Assembly (NCBI RefSeq): GCF_003951315.1
Contig: NZ_QLJH01000021.1
Coordinates: 1-64,000, forward strand
Direction: 5' to 3'
Source: Sphingomonas sp. S-NIH.Pt15_0812
Lineage (GTDB): Bacteria; Pseudomonadota; Alphaproteobacteria; Sphingomonadales; Sphingomonadaceae
Length of the DNA stretch: 64,000 bases
A program made the position numbers and the translations under genes. Shown here in pieces: positions 37,455 through 46,902 of the stretch (its first letter is position 1; each line of letters begins with the position of its first letter). The notes beneath the pieces are model-generated. The model was not told the origin of the DNA and ran no database searches. It worked only from the letters and a program-made list of their open reading frames with translations.

Positions 37455-39407
37455 TTACTGCGCGCCGGCCGGCGTATCGCCGGCCAGGTCGGCACGGACG
37501 CGGGCGATGGCGCGCTGATCGACCTTCGTGCCGATCGCGGCGCGGGCGGCGCGGGCGAACTGCTCGGCATATTCACCGCCCATGGAGCGGCTGAGCCCGC
37601 CACGCGCGGCGGCGATCGCGGCGGCATTGCCGGTCGCATTGCCACGCTCGATCCGGTTGGTCTTGACGATCAGCCAACCCGCATCACCCGGCGCTTCCAG
37701 CAGGCGCGCCTGACCCTGCGGCACCGAGAAGAGCAGCGCCAATGCCGGATTGCGGCCCTGCGCCCGGAGTACGTCGCCACGCGAGGCATTGACCGGCTGC
37801 GGCGCGGGCAGCGACGCGCCCGATGCCCGCAGCGCCTCTGCCAGCGACATGCCGCCCTTGACCTTGGCGAGCACCGCATTGGCGATCGTCCGAGCGGATT
37901 GGCGGCGACGGTCGGCGATCAGGTCGGCGACGACCTGGTTGCGGACATCGGCCAGCGGACGCGGCGCGGCCGGCTGGGTCTGGCCCAGCGCGACCACCGC
38001 GAAGCTGCCGTCGGTGCCGGTCTGGACCAACTGCGGCGCATCGCCATCGTCCGCCGCGAAGCCGGCGGCGATCAGCGGCACCAGCGCCGGATCGGGCTTG
38101 GCCGCCGGGTTGAGCGGATCGACCGCGCCCTGCGCCAGCGCCGGGCTGGTCTGCGCCGTCAGCTTGGCGTCGGCGATCACCTCGTCGAAGGTGGAGCCGC
38201 CCGACAGGGCATCGTCCAGCTTGTCGTGCAGCGCCGCCAGCGCGGCCTGCGTCTTCTGCTTGGCGAGATCGGCGGTCAGCTGCGCGCGGACCTGATCGAG
38301 CGAGCGGCCGGCGACCTGATCGATCGAGTCGACCCGCGCGACGACGAAGCCGATCGCGCCCCTGACCGGGCCGATCACCGCACCCTTGGCTGCGGCGAAG
38401 GCGGCGTCCGCCAGGGCGGGCGAGGCTTGTGTCGCTAGGCCGGCCTTGTCGAGCGCGGGCAGCGTCGACGCCTCGAGCCCGACCGTGCGTGCCGCGTCGG
38501 CGATCGACGTGCCGCCGCGTACCTTGGCGGCGAGCGCGTCGGCGCTCGCCTGGTCGGCCAGCGTCACCTGGGTGACGACGCGCTTCTCGGTGGCCTGATA
38601 GTCCGCGCGGTTCTTCTGATAGGCCTGGGCGATCTCCGCCTCGGTCGGCGTGCTCTGCGCGGCCATCTGGGCCGGTGTCACCACCGCATAGCGGATGCTG
38701 CGGCGCTCCGGCACGCGGTAGCGCGCCAGGTTGCGGCCGTAGAAGCTCTGGATCTCCTGCGCGGTCGGCGCGGGGCCCTGGGGCAGGGCGGATACCGGCA
38801 CGATGCCGACCTCGCCCGCGCGCTTCTCCAGCAGGAGCGAGGCATAGGGGAGGGCAAGCTGCTGCCCGACCGTGGTCGCGCCGATCGTCGGGGCGGTCAG
38901 CTGGCGGACCAGCACGTCGCGGGCGATATCCTGGCGTATCTGCGCATCGGTCAGCCGGCGCTCGGCCAGGATGCGGCGATAGAGAGTCTCGTCGAACTTG
39001 CCGTTCGGGCCCTGGAGCGCTGGGATGCTGGCGATCTGGCCATCGACCAGCCGCTTGCTGACGACCATGCCGTTCTCGCGCCCGAACTCCGCCAGGCCGA
39101 CGGTGGTGATCAGCTGCTGCACCGCGGCCTCCAGACCGCCGGCGGCCAGATATTGCTTGGCGTCGATGCCCGGCTGCTGCTGGCGCGCCTGGTCGATTTC
39201 CTGCTGCGCGCGCTGGCGCAGTTCGTCGACGGTGATCTTCGTCTTGCCGATCGTCGCGACATCGTTGCCGGACAAGGAGCCCAGCCCGACATTGCGGATG
39301 TTCGACACGTCGCCCGCCGCAAAGGCGAGCGCGATGATGCCGAGCGTGATGAAGGTGACGATGATGCCGACCTTCGAATTGATCAGGCGGCGGAAGAAGC
39401 CGAGCAT
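37455..39407 (-). CDS. PpiD/SurA-like periplasmic peptidyl-prolyl isomerase
   Basis: A 650-residue membrane-anchored folding factor. One membrane segment near the N-terminus (MLGFFRRLINSKVGIIVTFITLGIIALAFA) is followed by a SurA-N-like region (VDELRQRAQQEIDQARQQQPGID) and parvulin-like segments (RVVTQVTLADQASADALAAKVRGGTSIADAART; VVARVDSIDQVAGRSLDQVR). The parvulin region is divergent, so activity is uncertain, as for PpiD. The start at 39407 is chosen because the anchor then begins the protein; the longer frame adds 22 Arg/Lys-rich residues. Co-directional with trpE, as in other sphingomonads. Confidence 0.88.
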   Translation of the reverse strand: MLGFFRRLINSKVGIIVTFITLGIIALAFAAGDVSNIRNVGLGSLSGNDVATIGKTKITVDELRQRAQQEIDQARQQQPGIDAKQYLAAGGLEAAVQQLITTVGLAEFGRENGMVVSKRLVDGQIASIPALQGPNGKFDETLYRRILAERRLTDAQIRQDIARDVLVRQLTAPTIGATTVGQQLALPYASLLLEKRAGEVGIVPVSALPQGPAPTAQEIQSFYGRNLARYRVPERRSIRYAVVTPAQMAAQSTPTEAEIAQAYQKNRADYQATEKRVVTQVTLADQASADALAAKVRGGTSIADAARTVGLEASTLPALDKAGLATQASPALADAAFAAAKGAVIGPVRGAIGFVVARVDSIDQVAGRSLDQVRAQLTADLAKQKTQAALAALHDKLDDALSGGSTFDEVIADAKLTAQTSPALAQGAVDPLNPAAKPDPALVPLIAAGFAADDGDAPQLVQTGTDGSFAVVALGQTQPAAPRPLADVRNQVVADLIADRRRQSARTIANAVLAKVKGGMSLAEALRASGASLPAPQPVNASRGDVLRAQGRNPALALLFSVPQGQARLLEAPGDAGWLIVKTNRIERGNATGNAAAIAAARGGLSRSMGGEYAEQFARAARAAIGTKVDQRAIARVRADLAGDTPAGAQ

Positions 39408-39530
39408 AGACACCCCAGAAACACTAGCGCGTCGCTTTACCGGTTTACCGGCACGCTTCAAGCTTGTGCGCATCGGCAGGCACGCTATCGCCGCTTTACC
39501 TGAGGCAAGCCTTGGCGGGAGACAGAGACG

Positions 39531-40277
39531 ATGCGGCGCAAGCTGGTGGCGGGTAATTGGAAGATGAACGGCTCACTGGCCGATCTGGCGGAGCTGGACG
39601 GCATTGCCGCCGCCGCGCGGGCCGCGCCGCAGGTCGATGTCGCGGTCGCCGTGCCCTTCACGCTGATCCATCCCGCGGCGCAGCGCGTGCCCGACCTGGC
39701 GATCGGCGCGGAAGACGTGCACGAAGCCGATTCGGGCGCGCATACCGGTTGCGTCTCGGCGGCGATGGCGCGCGAGGCGGGGGCGCGCTTCACCCTGTCG
39801 GGCCATTCCGAGCGCCGCGCCGATCAGCACGAGACCAGCCACGATGCCTGGGCCAAGGCGGCGGCGGCGCATCGCCACGGCCTCAACGTCATCCTGTGCT
39901 GCGGCGAGACCGAGGCGGAACGCGACGCCGGGCGCGCCGAGCGGGTGGTGCAGGCGCAGATCGAGAAGTCGGTGCCCGACAATGCGCATGGCGACTGGTT
40001 CACGCTCGCCTATGAACCGCGCTGGGCGATCGGCACCGGCCGCACCCCGACGCTGGACGAGATCGCCGCGATCCACGCCATCGCCCGTGCCAAGCTGCGC
40101 ATGATGGTCGGCGATGCCGCTGCCGGCATCCGTATCCTCTATGGCGGCTCGGTGGTCGGCAGCAATGCGGCGACGATCCTGGCCTGCGACGATGTGGACG
40201 GCGCGCTGGTCGGTGGCGCGAGCCTGACCGCCGCCAAGTTCGTGCCGATCATCGAGGCCGCCGCCGCCTTCGGCTGA
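39531..40277 (+). CDS. tpiA: Triosephosphate isomerase
   Basis: Interconverts dihydroxyacetone phosphate and glyceraldehyde 3-phosphate. The 248-residue barrel has NWKMNGS (Lys11), SGHSERR (catalytic His near 94), Glu162 in YEPRWAIGTG, and LYGGSV for the phosphate. The family motif is usually A-Y-E-P-[VIL]-W-A-I-G-T-G; here Arg replaces the hydrophobic residue after Pro. It is divergent from the ppiD-like gene and has GGGAGA upstream of the ATG. Confidence 0.95.
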   Translation: MRRKLVAGNWKMNGSLADLAELDGIAAAARAAPQVDVAVAVPFTLIHPAAQRVPDLAIGAEDVHEADSGAHTGCVSAAMAREAGARFTLSGHSERRADQHETSHDAWAKAAAAHRHGLNVILCCGETEAERDAGRAERVVQAQIEKSVPDNAHGDWFTLAYEPRWAIGTGRTPTLDEIAAIHAIARAKLRMMVGDAAAGIRILYGGSVVGSNAATILACDDVDGALVGGASLTAAKFVPIIEAAAAFG

Positions 40278-40330
40278 GGCCGGAAAATTTGCGAGCCGGC
40301 CAAGGTTCCGGATCGGCGGCATTTCTCCTA

Positions 40331-40348
40331 CGTTGACGGGCGTCAACG
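40331..40348. promoter_or_regulatory. Perfect inverted repeat in the leader of a lipoprotein gene
   Basis: CGTTGACG, GG, CGTCAACG: an 8-bp perfect dyad ending 16 bases before the GTG start at 40365 and four bases before the GGGAG ribosome site. It could act as an operator or as a hairpin affecting translation. Confidence 0.4.
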
Positions 40349-40364
40349 ACCGGGAGACTGTTGC

Positions 40365-40895
40365 GTGAGGAATTTGGGAGGCGCGTCGCTGCTGGCGGCG
40401 CTGGCCATGATGACGGCGGCCTGTTCCGCCGGCGTGCAGGGCACCGACAATGCCAGCATGGCCAATGCGCTGGACGGGCAGGGCGGCGTCGGCGGCAATG
40501 CGGTCTCGCCGAGCGGCGTGTCGCTGCGCACACCGTCGCCCGACGACATTCGCGATGCGCGGCCGGGCTATCCCTTGCAGGGCGTCCGCATCCCCACGCC
40601 GTCGGACACCCGGACCGCCTATTACCTACTCCGCCACCGCGCCGCCGCCAATGGCGAGGTGGTGGCGATCATCCGCCACGAACTGGGCGCCAAGATCAGC
40701 TATGCGCGGGTCGCTGCCGATTGCCGGCGAGGCCTGTTCCATGTGCTGGGCGTCGGCGACACGCGCGGTCGGGCCGAAGCGAACAATGCCAAGGACGGCC
40801 CGCTTCGCGCCACGACGGGAAAGCCGCTCCGTGCCGAGATGCTGCGCTTCATCTGCGAGAAGGAAGGCACGCCGGTCGCGTTACCGGCAAGCTGA
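40365..40895 (+). CDS. Putative lipoprotein of unknown function
   Basis: A 176-residue protein from a GTG start preceded by GGGAG at suitable spacing. The N-terminus RNLGGASLLAALAMMTAACSAG is a lipoprotein-type signal with Cys20. The mature part includes YPLQGVRIPTPSDTRTAYYLLRHR and CRRGLFHVLGVGDT; the two remaining Cys (CRRG and ICEK) could form a disulfide. I recognise no family. It is downstream of tpiA and convergent with lptG. Confidence 0.7.
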   Translation: MRNLGGASLLAALAMMTAACSAGVQGTDNASMANALDGQGGVGGNAVSPSGVSLRTPSPDDIRDARPGYPLQGVRIPTPSDTRTAYYLLRHRAAANGEVVAIIRHELGAKISYARVAADCRRGLFHVLGVGDTRGRAEANNAKDGPLRATTGKPLRAEMLRFICEKEGTPVALPAS

Positions 40896-40914
40896 TCCGC
40901 CGCGACCGCCCCGT

Positions 40915-42015
40915 TTACTCTTCCGTGCGGACCAGCACGGCCTCGCCGATCAGCAGGAACAGGAGGAACGGGGCCCAGGCCGCGAGGAAGGGCGGGTAGG
41001 CGCCCAGATTGCCCATCGCCAGCGCGAAATTGTCCGCCACGAAATAGGCGAAGCCCAGCGCCATGCCGATCACGGCGCGGACGAACAGCTTGCCCGACCT
41101 TGCGATGCCGAAGGCGGCGACCGCGCCCAACAGCGGCATCAGCACCGACGACAGCGGCCCCGACAGCTTGTGCCACAATGCGCCCTCCAGCGCCTTGGTC
41201 GGCCGGCCCGCGTCGGACAGGTCCTCGATCGCGGTGCGTAGCGCGCCGAAGGTCAGGCCGTCCGGGTCGATGGTCGACAGCGTCAGCTGGTCCGACCGCA
41301 CGTCATGGCCGACCCGCATCGAGGCGATCCGCGTCACCTTGCCGCTCGCCACGTCGAAGCGGGTGACGGGCCAGATCCGCCAGCCGCCCGCCGGATCATG
41401 CCGGCCATGCTGGGCGCGCAGGATCGCGCGCAAGCTGCCGCCGGCACGATCGTAGAGCGTGATGTCGCCCAGCACGGCCGCGTTCATCTTGCCGCGGATC
41501 TGCCCGACCTGGACGAGATCGTCGCCGTCGCGGACCCAGACATTGGAGCGGTCGCCACGATCGATCGGCATGGGGCCGTAATTGACCCGCTGCCACTGGG
41601 TCAGCGTCGCGGTGGCGCGCGCCACCACCCGCTCGTTGAAGGCGAAGGAGACGCCGGCCACGCCCAGGCTAGCGACCATCAGCGGCGCCAGCACCTGGTG
41701 CGCCGACAGGCCCGACGCCTTGAGCGCGATGATCTCGCTGTTCTGGTTCATCGTGATGAACGTCAGGATCGTGCCGAGCAGCACCGAGAAGGGCAGGAAA
41801 CGCGCGATGATCTGCGGCGTGCGCAGCGAGACATAGGTCCAGACCTGCGCCTGGCCGTTGCCGGGCACCGCCAGGATGTCGCCCGATTCGCTCAGCAGGT
41901 CGAGCGCCTGGAGCACCAGCACCAGCGCGAACAGGATCGCGAAGGTCCGCACCAAGAACAGCCGCGCCATGTAGATGGCGACGGTGCGCGAGGGGAAGAG
42001 GCCGCGCAGGATCAT
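40915..42015 (-). CDS. lptG: LptG-type permease of the Lpt envelope-lipid export complex
   Basis: A 366-residue YjgP/YjgQ-family permease with six predicted TM helices in two groups of three (about 15-35, 60-80, 100-120; 275-295, 305-325, 335-355) flanking a periplasmic beta-jellyroll (about 125-265). LptG and LptF bind LptB and LptC to extract LPS or equivalent glycolipids from the inner membrane. It is assigned as LptG because it follows lptF and overlaps its stop by four bases. Sphingomonads carry glycosphingolipids in place of LPS, so the cargo here may be different. Confidence 0.88.
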   Translation of the reverse strand: MILRGLFPSRTVAIYMARLFLVRTFAILFALVLVLQALDLLSESGDILAVPGNGQAQVWTYVSLRTPQIIARFLPFSVLLGTILTFITMNQNSEIIALKASGLSAHQVLAPLMVASLGVAGVSFAFNERVVARATATLTQWQRVNYGPMPIDRGDRSNVWVRDGDDLVQVGQIRGKMNAAVLGDITLYDRAGGSLRAILRAQHGRHDPAGGWRIWPVTRFDVASGKVTRIASMRVGHDVRSDQLTLSTIDPDGLTFGALRTAIEDLSDAGRPTKALEGALWHKLSGPLSSVLMPLLGAVAAFGIARSGKLFVRAVIGMALGFAYFVADNFALAMGNLGAYPPFLAAWAPFLLFLLIGEAVLVRTEE

Positions 42016-43211
42016 GCGCCGCTCGCCTCGCGACGGCGGCCGGGCAGGCGGCGCGCGATCGCCTTGGCGGTCTTGGCGAAGACGCGCTCAAGCGCGGCGA
42101 TCGGCTGTCCGCCGGGGACGTAAGCGGTCACGTAAAACATCCAGAACACCAGGCCGGCGAAGATCGCGAAGGGGACCCACAAGGCGAGGATCGGATCGAT
42201 CACGCCGCGCTCGCCCACGCTCATCGCGTATTCGTTGACCTTGTGGTAGGTGACGATCATCACGATCGACAGGAAGACGCCCAGCGCCGAGGACGATCGC
42301 TTGGGCGGCACGCCCAGCGCCACCGCCAGGAACGGCAGCAGGAACATCGACGCGACCTCCGCCATGCGGAAGTGGAATTCGGCCCGGCTGGAATCGCGCT
42401 GCTGCTCGCTGGCATGGTCGTTGTGACCCAGCTTGGCCAGTTCGGGCAGGGTGAATTCCAGGTTGCGGCCGCCGCGCTGGCGGAAATTCTCGAATTTCGG
42501 CAGGTTGATCGGCAGGTCGTGGGCCGAGAAGGTCAGCACGCGCGGCGCGGTGAAATCCGGCCGGTTGTGGACCAGCGTGCCGTTGGTCAGGCGGAAGATG
42601 ATGACGTTGGGATCGTCCGTCGCCAGGAAGCGGCCGCTCTGGGCGGTCACCGCGATCCAGTCGCCCTTCTGCGTCTGGGTATGGACGAAGATGCCGCGCA
42701 GATCGCGGCCCTTGTCGCGGCTCTCCTCGATCCGCAGCGTCATGCGCGAGCCGAGATTCGTGAACTCGCCGACCTTGATCGACGCGCCCAGCGCGCCCGT
42801 GCGCAGTTCGAAGCGCAATTGCTCGTAATAATAGCGCGCCTTGGGCTGGACGAAGCCGACGATCGCGATGTTGAGCGCCGCCAGCACGATCGCATAGTAG
42901 AAGGGCACGCGCAGCAGCCGCAGATAGCTCATGCCGACGCCGCGCATCACGTCCAGCTCGCTCGACGTCGCCAGCCGGCGGAAGGCGAGCAGGATGCCGA
43001 GCATCAGCCCGATCGGAATGCCCAGCCCCAGATATTCGGGCAGCAGGTTGGCGAGCATCCGCCATACTACGCTGATCGGTCCGCCCTGCGTCGCGACGAA
43101 GTCGAACAGGCGCAGCATCCGGTCGAGCACCAGCAGCATCGCCGAGATCACCAGCGTGGCGAGCAGCGGCAACGCGATCAGGCGCACCATGTAGCGGTCG
43201 ATCGACTTCAT
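42012..43211 (-). CDS. lptF: LptF-type permease of the Lpt envelope-lipid export complex
   Basis: A 399-residue YjgP/YjgQ permease: MKSIDRYMVRLIALPLLATLVISAMLLVLDRMLRLFDF opens TM1, PEYLGLGIPIGLMLGILLAFRRL is the conserved TM2-3 region, then a long periplasmic domain (about 130-300) and three C-terminal TMs. The order lptF-lptG with a four-base overlap is the usual arrangement. The gap upstream to the hybrid kinase stop (170 bases) contains no gene and should hold the promoter. Confidence 0.9.
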   Translation of the reverse strand: MKSIDRYMVRLIALPLLATLVISAMLLVLDRMLRLFDFVATQGGPISVVWRMLANLLPEYLGLGIPIGLMLGILLAFRRLATSSELDVMRGVGMSYLRLLRVPFYYAIVLAALNIAIVGFVQPKARYYYEQLRFELRTGALGASIKVGEFTNLGSRMTLRIEESRDKGRDLRGIFVHTQTQKGDWIAVTAQSGRFLATDDPNVIIFRLTNGTLVHNRPDFTAPRVLTFSAHDLPINLPKFENFRQRGGRNLEFTLPELAKLGHNDHASEQQRDSSRAEFHFRMAEVASMFLLPFLAVALGVPPKRSSSALGVFLSIVMIVTYHKVNEYAMSVGERGVIDPILALWVPFAIFAGLVFWMFYVTAYVPGGQPIAALERVFAKTAKAIARRLPGRRREASGA

Positions 43212-43381
43212 GCGGAGGGAAACAGCCGGGCCAAGATGGTCCGCGATATAAGCGGCTAATCGTCCGGCGTCAGGTGGAAAATCGTCGGGGGTGTGGAGAG
43301 GGGCGCACGGGCCGCCGTGACGCCGTCATCGCAGCGGCGGCCGGGACGGGGTCGGGCAGCGGCGCGGAGCCGAATTCAGCC

Positions 43382-45349
43382 TCATTCCGCCGCGATGCAG
43401 TCCGGCGCGAGATCGGGACGCGACGGGCGGTCGCGCAACGTGTCGGCGATGGCGCGTTCCAGCGCGGCCAGCGTGAAGGGCTTGCGCAACAGGCGATGTT
43501 CGCCGAATTCGGCCGCCTGCGCCTCGCCCGCATAGCCGGTGACGAACAGCACCGGCAGGTCCGGGAAGCGGTCGCGCAGGCCCGCCACCATCTCCGGCCC
43601 GGTGCAGCGTGGCATCAGCACGTCCGAGATCAGGAGGGCGATGTCGTCCCGCGCCTCCAGCAGCGCCGGCGCGGCGAGCGGATCGCCGCAGCCGATCGGA
43701 TGATGGCCCATCTCCTCCAGCGTCGCGATCGTCGCGGCGAGCACGCGGGGATCGTCCTCCACCACCAGCACAGACAGGCCGGTCGGCCCCCTGGCCGGCG
43801 CATCGGATACGGGCGCAAGCGCGAGCGCCGGGGCCGCCGCATGGTGGCGTGGCAGGTAGAGCGTCACCGTCGTCCCCCGGTCGGGCGCGGTGTCGATGCG
43901 GATTTCGCCGCCATGCTGGCGCGTGAAGGCGAAGATCTGGCTCAGGCCCAGGCCCGTGCCCTTGCCGGCTTCCTTGGTGGTGAAGAAGGGTTCGAACACC
44001 CGCTCCGCCACCTCGGGCGTCATGCCGCAGCCATCGTCGCGCACCGCCAGCGTGACGTAATCGCCCGCCGGGCATTGCCCGATCGCCCCCGCCGCCAAAG
44101 TGACCGCGCCGGTCAGGATCGCGATCGTGCCCCGACCCGCCATCGCGTCACGCGCATTGACCGCCAGGTTGAGGACGACATTCTCCAGCTGAACCCGATC
44201 GACGAAGATCTGCCAGTCGCGATCGCCCGGATGGGTGGTCAGCGTGATGCCGTCGCCCAGGGTACGGTCGAGCAGGTCGGTCATGCCGGCGATCAGTGCG
44301 CCCGGCCCCATCGGCTCCGGCTTCAATGCTTCCTCGCGGCTGAAGGCGAGCAGGCGGCGGGTGAGCGCCGCGGCGCGGTCCGCGCCTTCGCCCGCGCTGT
44401 CGAGATGGCGGCGGATCGTCGCCGGATCGTCCGCTCGCCTGGCCAGTTCGATCCCGCCCAGCACCACCGCCAGCATATTGTTGAAGTCGTGCGCGATCCC
44501 GCCGGTCAGCTGACCGACCGCCTCCATCTTCTGGACCTGGCGCAAGGTCGCTTCCTGGATGCGCAGTTCGGCGGTGGCCGCCTCCACCGCCTCGGTCAGT
44601 TCGGCGGCGCGCTGGCGTTCGCTCTCCGCTTCGGCGCGCGCCAGCAGCCCTTCGGTCAGGGTGTGGAGCGTGAACCAGCCGAGCGCGAGGATGCCGCCGA
44701 GCAGCAGCACGCCGAACACCGCCAGCACCCCCGCGATCCGGCTGGACCGTTCGACCGAGGCGGTCGCGACGCCCGCGCGCTGGTCGAGCAACTGCCGCTC
44801 GCGCGCGATGATGCGGTCCAGCTCGGTGTTGATCCGGATGAGCGCCGGTGCCTTGCGCGCCTGATAGTAGAGCGCGAACGCCTGGGTGTTGCGACCGTAA
44901 TTGGTATAGGCGGCGATCAGCGACAATTCGCGACCGCGCAGATCATAGGTCGCGCGGAGCCGTGCGATCATCGGATCGGTCTGTTCGTCGGTGATCCTGT
45001 CGAGCCGGTCGATCTGCGATCCGGCCAGCGTCCACTCGTCGAAATAGAGCAGGCCGAGCTGCTTGTCGCCGGAGATGACGAAGCGGCCGAGCGACGCCTC
45101 CGACCGGGCGATGGTCCCCGCCAGCGAGCGGGCGAGGATCATCACGTCATAGCTATGCGACTGCATCTGCAATGCATGGTCGCGTTCGCGATTGGCGCCG
45201 CGCAGCGTGACGATCAGGGCAACCAGAACCCCCACGGCCAGCAGCCCCATCGCTGCCAGCGCGATCCCACGCCATAAAGCGGCACCCCCCGGCGCCCTGG
45301 TGTCGCTATTCCGCTCCACGACAATGGTGCTACCGCATTCCCTCCCCAC
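43382..45349 (-). CDS. Hybrid sensor histidine kinase with CHASE3-like input and C-terminal receiver
   Basis: A 655-residue protein. TM1 (about 27-48) and TM2 (about 205-228) bracket a periplasmic helical input region of the CHASE3 type (GRFVISGDKQLGLLYFDEW). After a coiled segment comes HisKA with the phosphorylated His in GGIAHDFNNMLAVVLGGIE (about 300), HATPase boxes LNLAVNARDAM, DDGCGM and GKGTGLGLSQI, and a receiver (about 535-645) with Asp in LLISDVLMP and Lys in LLRKPF. It starts at a GTG with no clear Shine-Dalgarno; GTG at 45319 is an alternative. No partner regulator is adjacent. Confidence 0.9.
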   Translation of the reverse strand: MGRECGSTIVVERNSDTRAPGGAALWRGIALAAMGLLAVGVLVALIVTLRGANRERDHALQMQSHSYDVMILARSLAGTIARSEASLGRFVISGDKQLGLLYFDEWTLAGSQIDRLDRITDEQTDPMIARLRATYDLRGRELSLIAAYTNYGRNTQAFALYYQARKAPALIRINTELDRIIARERQLLDQRAGVATASVERSSRIAGVLAVFGVLLLGGILALGWFTLHTLTEGLLARAEAESERQRAAELTEAVEAATAELRIQEATLRQVQKMEAVGQLTGGIAHDFNNMLAVVLGGIELARRADDPATIRRHLDSAGEGADRAAALTRRLLAFSREEALKPEPMGPGALIAGMTDLLDRTLGDGITLTTHPGDRDWQIFVDRVQLENVVLNLAVNARDAMAGRGTIAILTGAVTLAAGAIGQCPAGDYVTLAVRDDGCGMTPEVAERVFEPFFTTKEAGKGTGLGLSQIFAFTRQHGGEIRIDTAPDRGTTVTLYLPRHHAAAPALALAPVSDAPARGPTGLSVLVVEDDPRVLAATIATLEEMGHHPIGCGDPLAAPALLEARDDIALLISDVLMPRCTGPEMVAGLRDRFPDLPVLFVTGYAGEAQAAEFGEHRLLRKPFTLAALERAIADTLRDRPSRPDLAPDCIAAE

Positions 45350-45362
45350 AGGGAAGGGTAGG

Positions 45363-46619
45363 TCAGCCGATCACGCCCACGGCCTGTCCGGCCTGGCGGA
45401 ACATGGCCAGCACCCGGTCGATCTGCTCGGGCGTGTGTTCGGCGCAGATCGAGCAGCGCAGCAGGAAGGTGCCGGCCGGCGTCGCGGGCGGGCGGGCCAT
45501 GTTGACGTAGAGGCCGCCCTCCAGCAGCGCCTGCCACATCGTCACCGCCTGTATCTGATCGTCCAGGATCACCGCGACGATCGCGCTGTCGCAGGTCGCG
45601 GTGCCCAGGCGGAAGCCCATGTCGGTCAGGCCGGCATGCAGGGCGCGCGCATTGCGCCACAGCGTTTCGCGCTTGTCGTGCGCGGTCATCAGCTTGCGGA
45701 TCGACGCGGCGGCGGTCGCGACCACCGAGGGCGGCAGGCTGGCGGTGAAGATGTACGGCCGGCAGGCCAGGCGCACCGCCTCGAACTTCGGATGGTTGGA
45801 GACGACGAAGCCGCCGACCGTGCCGACCGATTTGGAGAAGGTCCCGACGACGAAGTCGACGTCCAGCCCCTGCGCCTCGTACACGCCGCGCCCGTTGGGG
45901 CCGAAAAAGCCCATCGAATGCGCCTCGTCGACCAGCACCATCGCGCCATGCTTGCGCGCGACCGCGACCATCTCCTTCAGCGGCGCGATGTCGCCGAGCA
46001 TCGAATAGACGCCCTCCAGCACCACCAGCTTGCCCGGCTCCTTGGGCAGGCGGCCGAGTCGCTTGTCGAGATCCTGGACGCTGTTGTGGCGGAAGCGGAC
46101 GATCTCGGCATTGCCCTGCGCGCAGCCGTCATAGATGGACGCGTGGCTGTCGGCGTCGAGGATGACATATTCGCCCTTGGCCGCCAGGGTCGAGATGATG
46201 CCCAGGTTCGCCATGTAGCCGGTCGAGAAGACGATCGCGCCGGTCATGCCGTAGAAGTCGCGCAGCGCCTGCTCGACCTCGATATGGTCGTGGAAGGTGC
46301 CGTTGAGCATCCGGCTGCCGTTGGTGCCCGATCCGAACCGGTCGAGCGCCTGCTTGCCGGCGGCGATCACGTCCGGGTCGAACGTCATGCCCATATAGTT
46401 GTAGGTGCCGAGCAGGATCGTCTCGCGCCCCTTGATCACGGCCTCGGTCGGCGAGCGCACCTCTTCCATCACGATCGCGAAGGGATCGGTGACGCCGCTG
46501 TCGAGCAGCGCGCGCCGCTCCGCGATCAGTCCGTCGAACTTCGACATCAGGTCGCGTTCGGGCGCGACCGGCGCGGGGTCGAGCGGCAGCGTCTCGGTCT
46601 GGAGGCCGGTCTCGGTCAC
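45363..46619 (-). CDS. spt: Serine palmitoyltransferase
   Basis: PLP enzyme that condenses serine with an acyl thioester to 3-ketodihydrosphingosine, the first step of sphingolipid synthesis. The 418 residues contain His159 (DSHASIYDG), Asp231 and His234 (DEAHSMGFFG), and Lys263 in GTFSKSVGTVGG, at nearly the positions known from the soluble Sphingomonas enzyme (there Lys265). GTNGSRMLNGTFHDHIEVE and the Cys-rich FLLRCSICAEHT are also typical. The start is GTG at 46619, overlapping the acyl carrier protein stop by four bases (GTGA). Confidence 0.96.
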   Translation of the reverse strand: MTETGLQTETLPLDPAPVAPERDLMSKFDGLIAERRALLDSGVTDPFAIVMEEVRSPTEAVIKGRETILLGTYNYMGMTFDPDVIAAGKQALDRFGSGTNGSRMLNGTFHDHIEVEQALRDFYGMTGAIVFSTGYMANLGIISTLAAKGEYVILDADSHASIYDGCAQGNAEIVRFRHNSVQDLDKRLGRLPKEPGKLVVLEGVYSMLGDIAPLKEMVAVARKHGAMVLVDEAHSMGFFGPNGRGVYEAQGLDVDFVVGTFSKSVGTVGGFVVSNHPKFEAVRLACRPYIFTASLPPSVVATAAASIRKLMTAHDKRETLWRNARALHAGLTDMGFRLGTATCDSAIVAVILDDQIQAVTMWQALLEGGLYVNMARPPATPAGTFLLRCSICAEHTPEQIDRVLAMFRQAGQAVGVIG

Positions 46620-46864
46620 TGCGCGTCCTTCAGCTTGGCGACGGCGTCGACCAGCTGGCCGACCGTCTCGATCTCCGCCTGCATGTTCATCGTGATGATG
46701 ATGTCGAACTCGTCCTCGATGGCGGCGACGAAATCCATCACGGTCAGGCTGTCCCATTCCAGGTCGGACTGGAAGCTGGTCGCCTCGGTCAGCGCAATGC
46801 CCTTCTTGTTGAAGGGCTCGATCTGGGCGGCGACGGTGTCGAAAATGGTCTGGCGATCGGTCAT
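46616..46864 (-). CDS. Dedicated acyl carrier protein of the sphingolipid cluster
   Basis: An 82-residue ACP with the phosphopantetheine Ser39 in DLEWDSLTVMDFVAAIEDEF. The D-S-L motif is preceded by an unusual acidic-Trp pair (LEWDSL). Translational coupling to spt suggests that it presents the acyl chain to serine palmitoyltransferase, as the AcpR/ACPS of Caulobacter is proposed to do. It starts at MTDRQTIFDT; the longer frame upstream is spurious. Confidence 0.9.
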   Translation of the reverse strand: MTDRQTIFDTVAAQIEPFNKKGIALTEATSFQSDLEWDSLTVMDFVAAIEDEFDIIITMNMQAEIETVGQLVDAVAKLKDAQ

Positions 46865-46902
46865 GTGCGTGTCCTTGGCCGGCAAATGCGGCGTCGTTGC
46901 GG

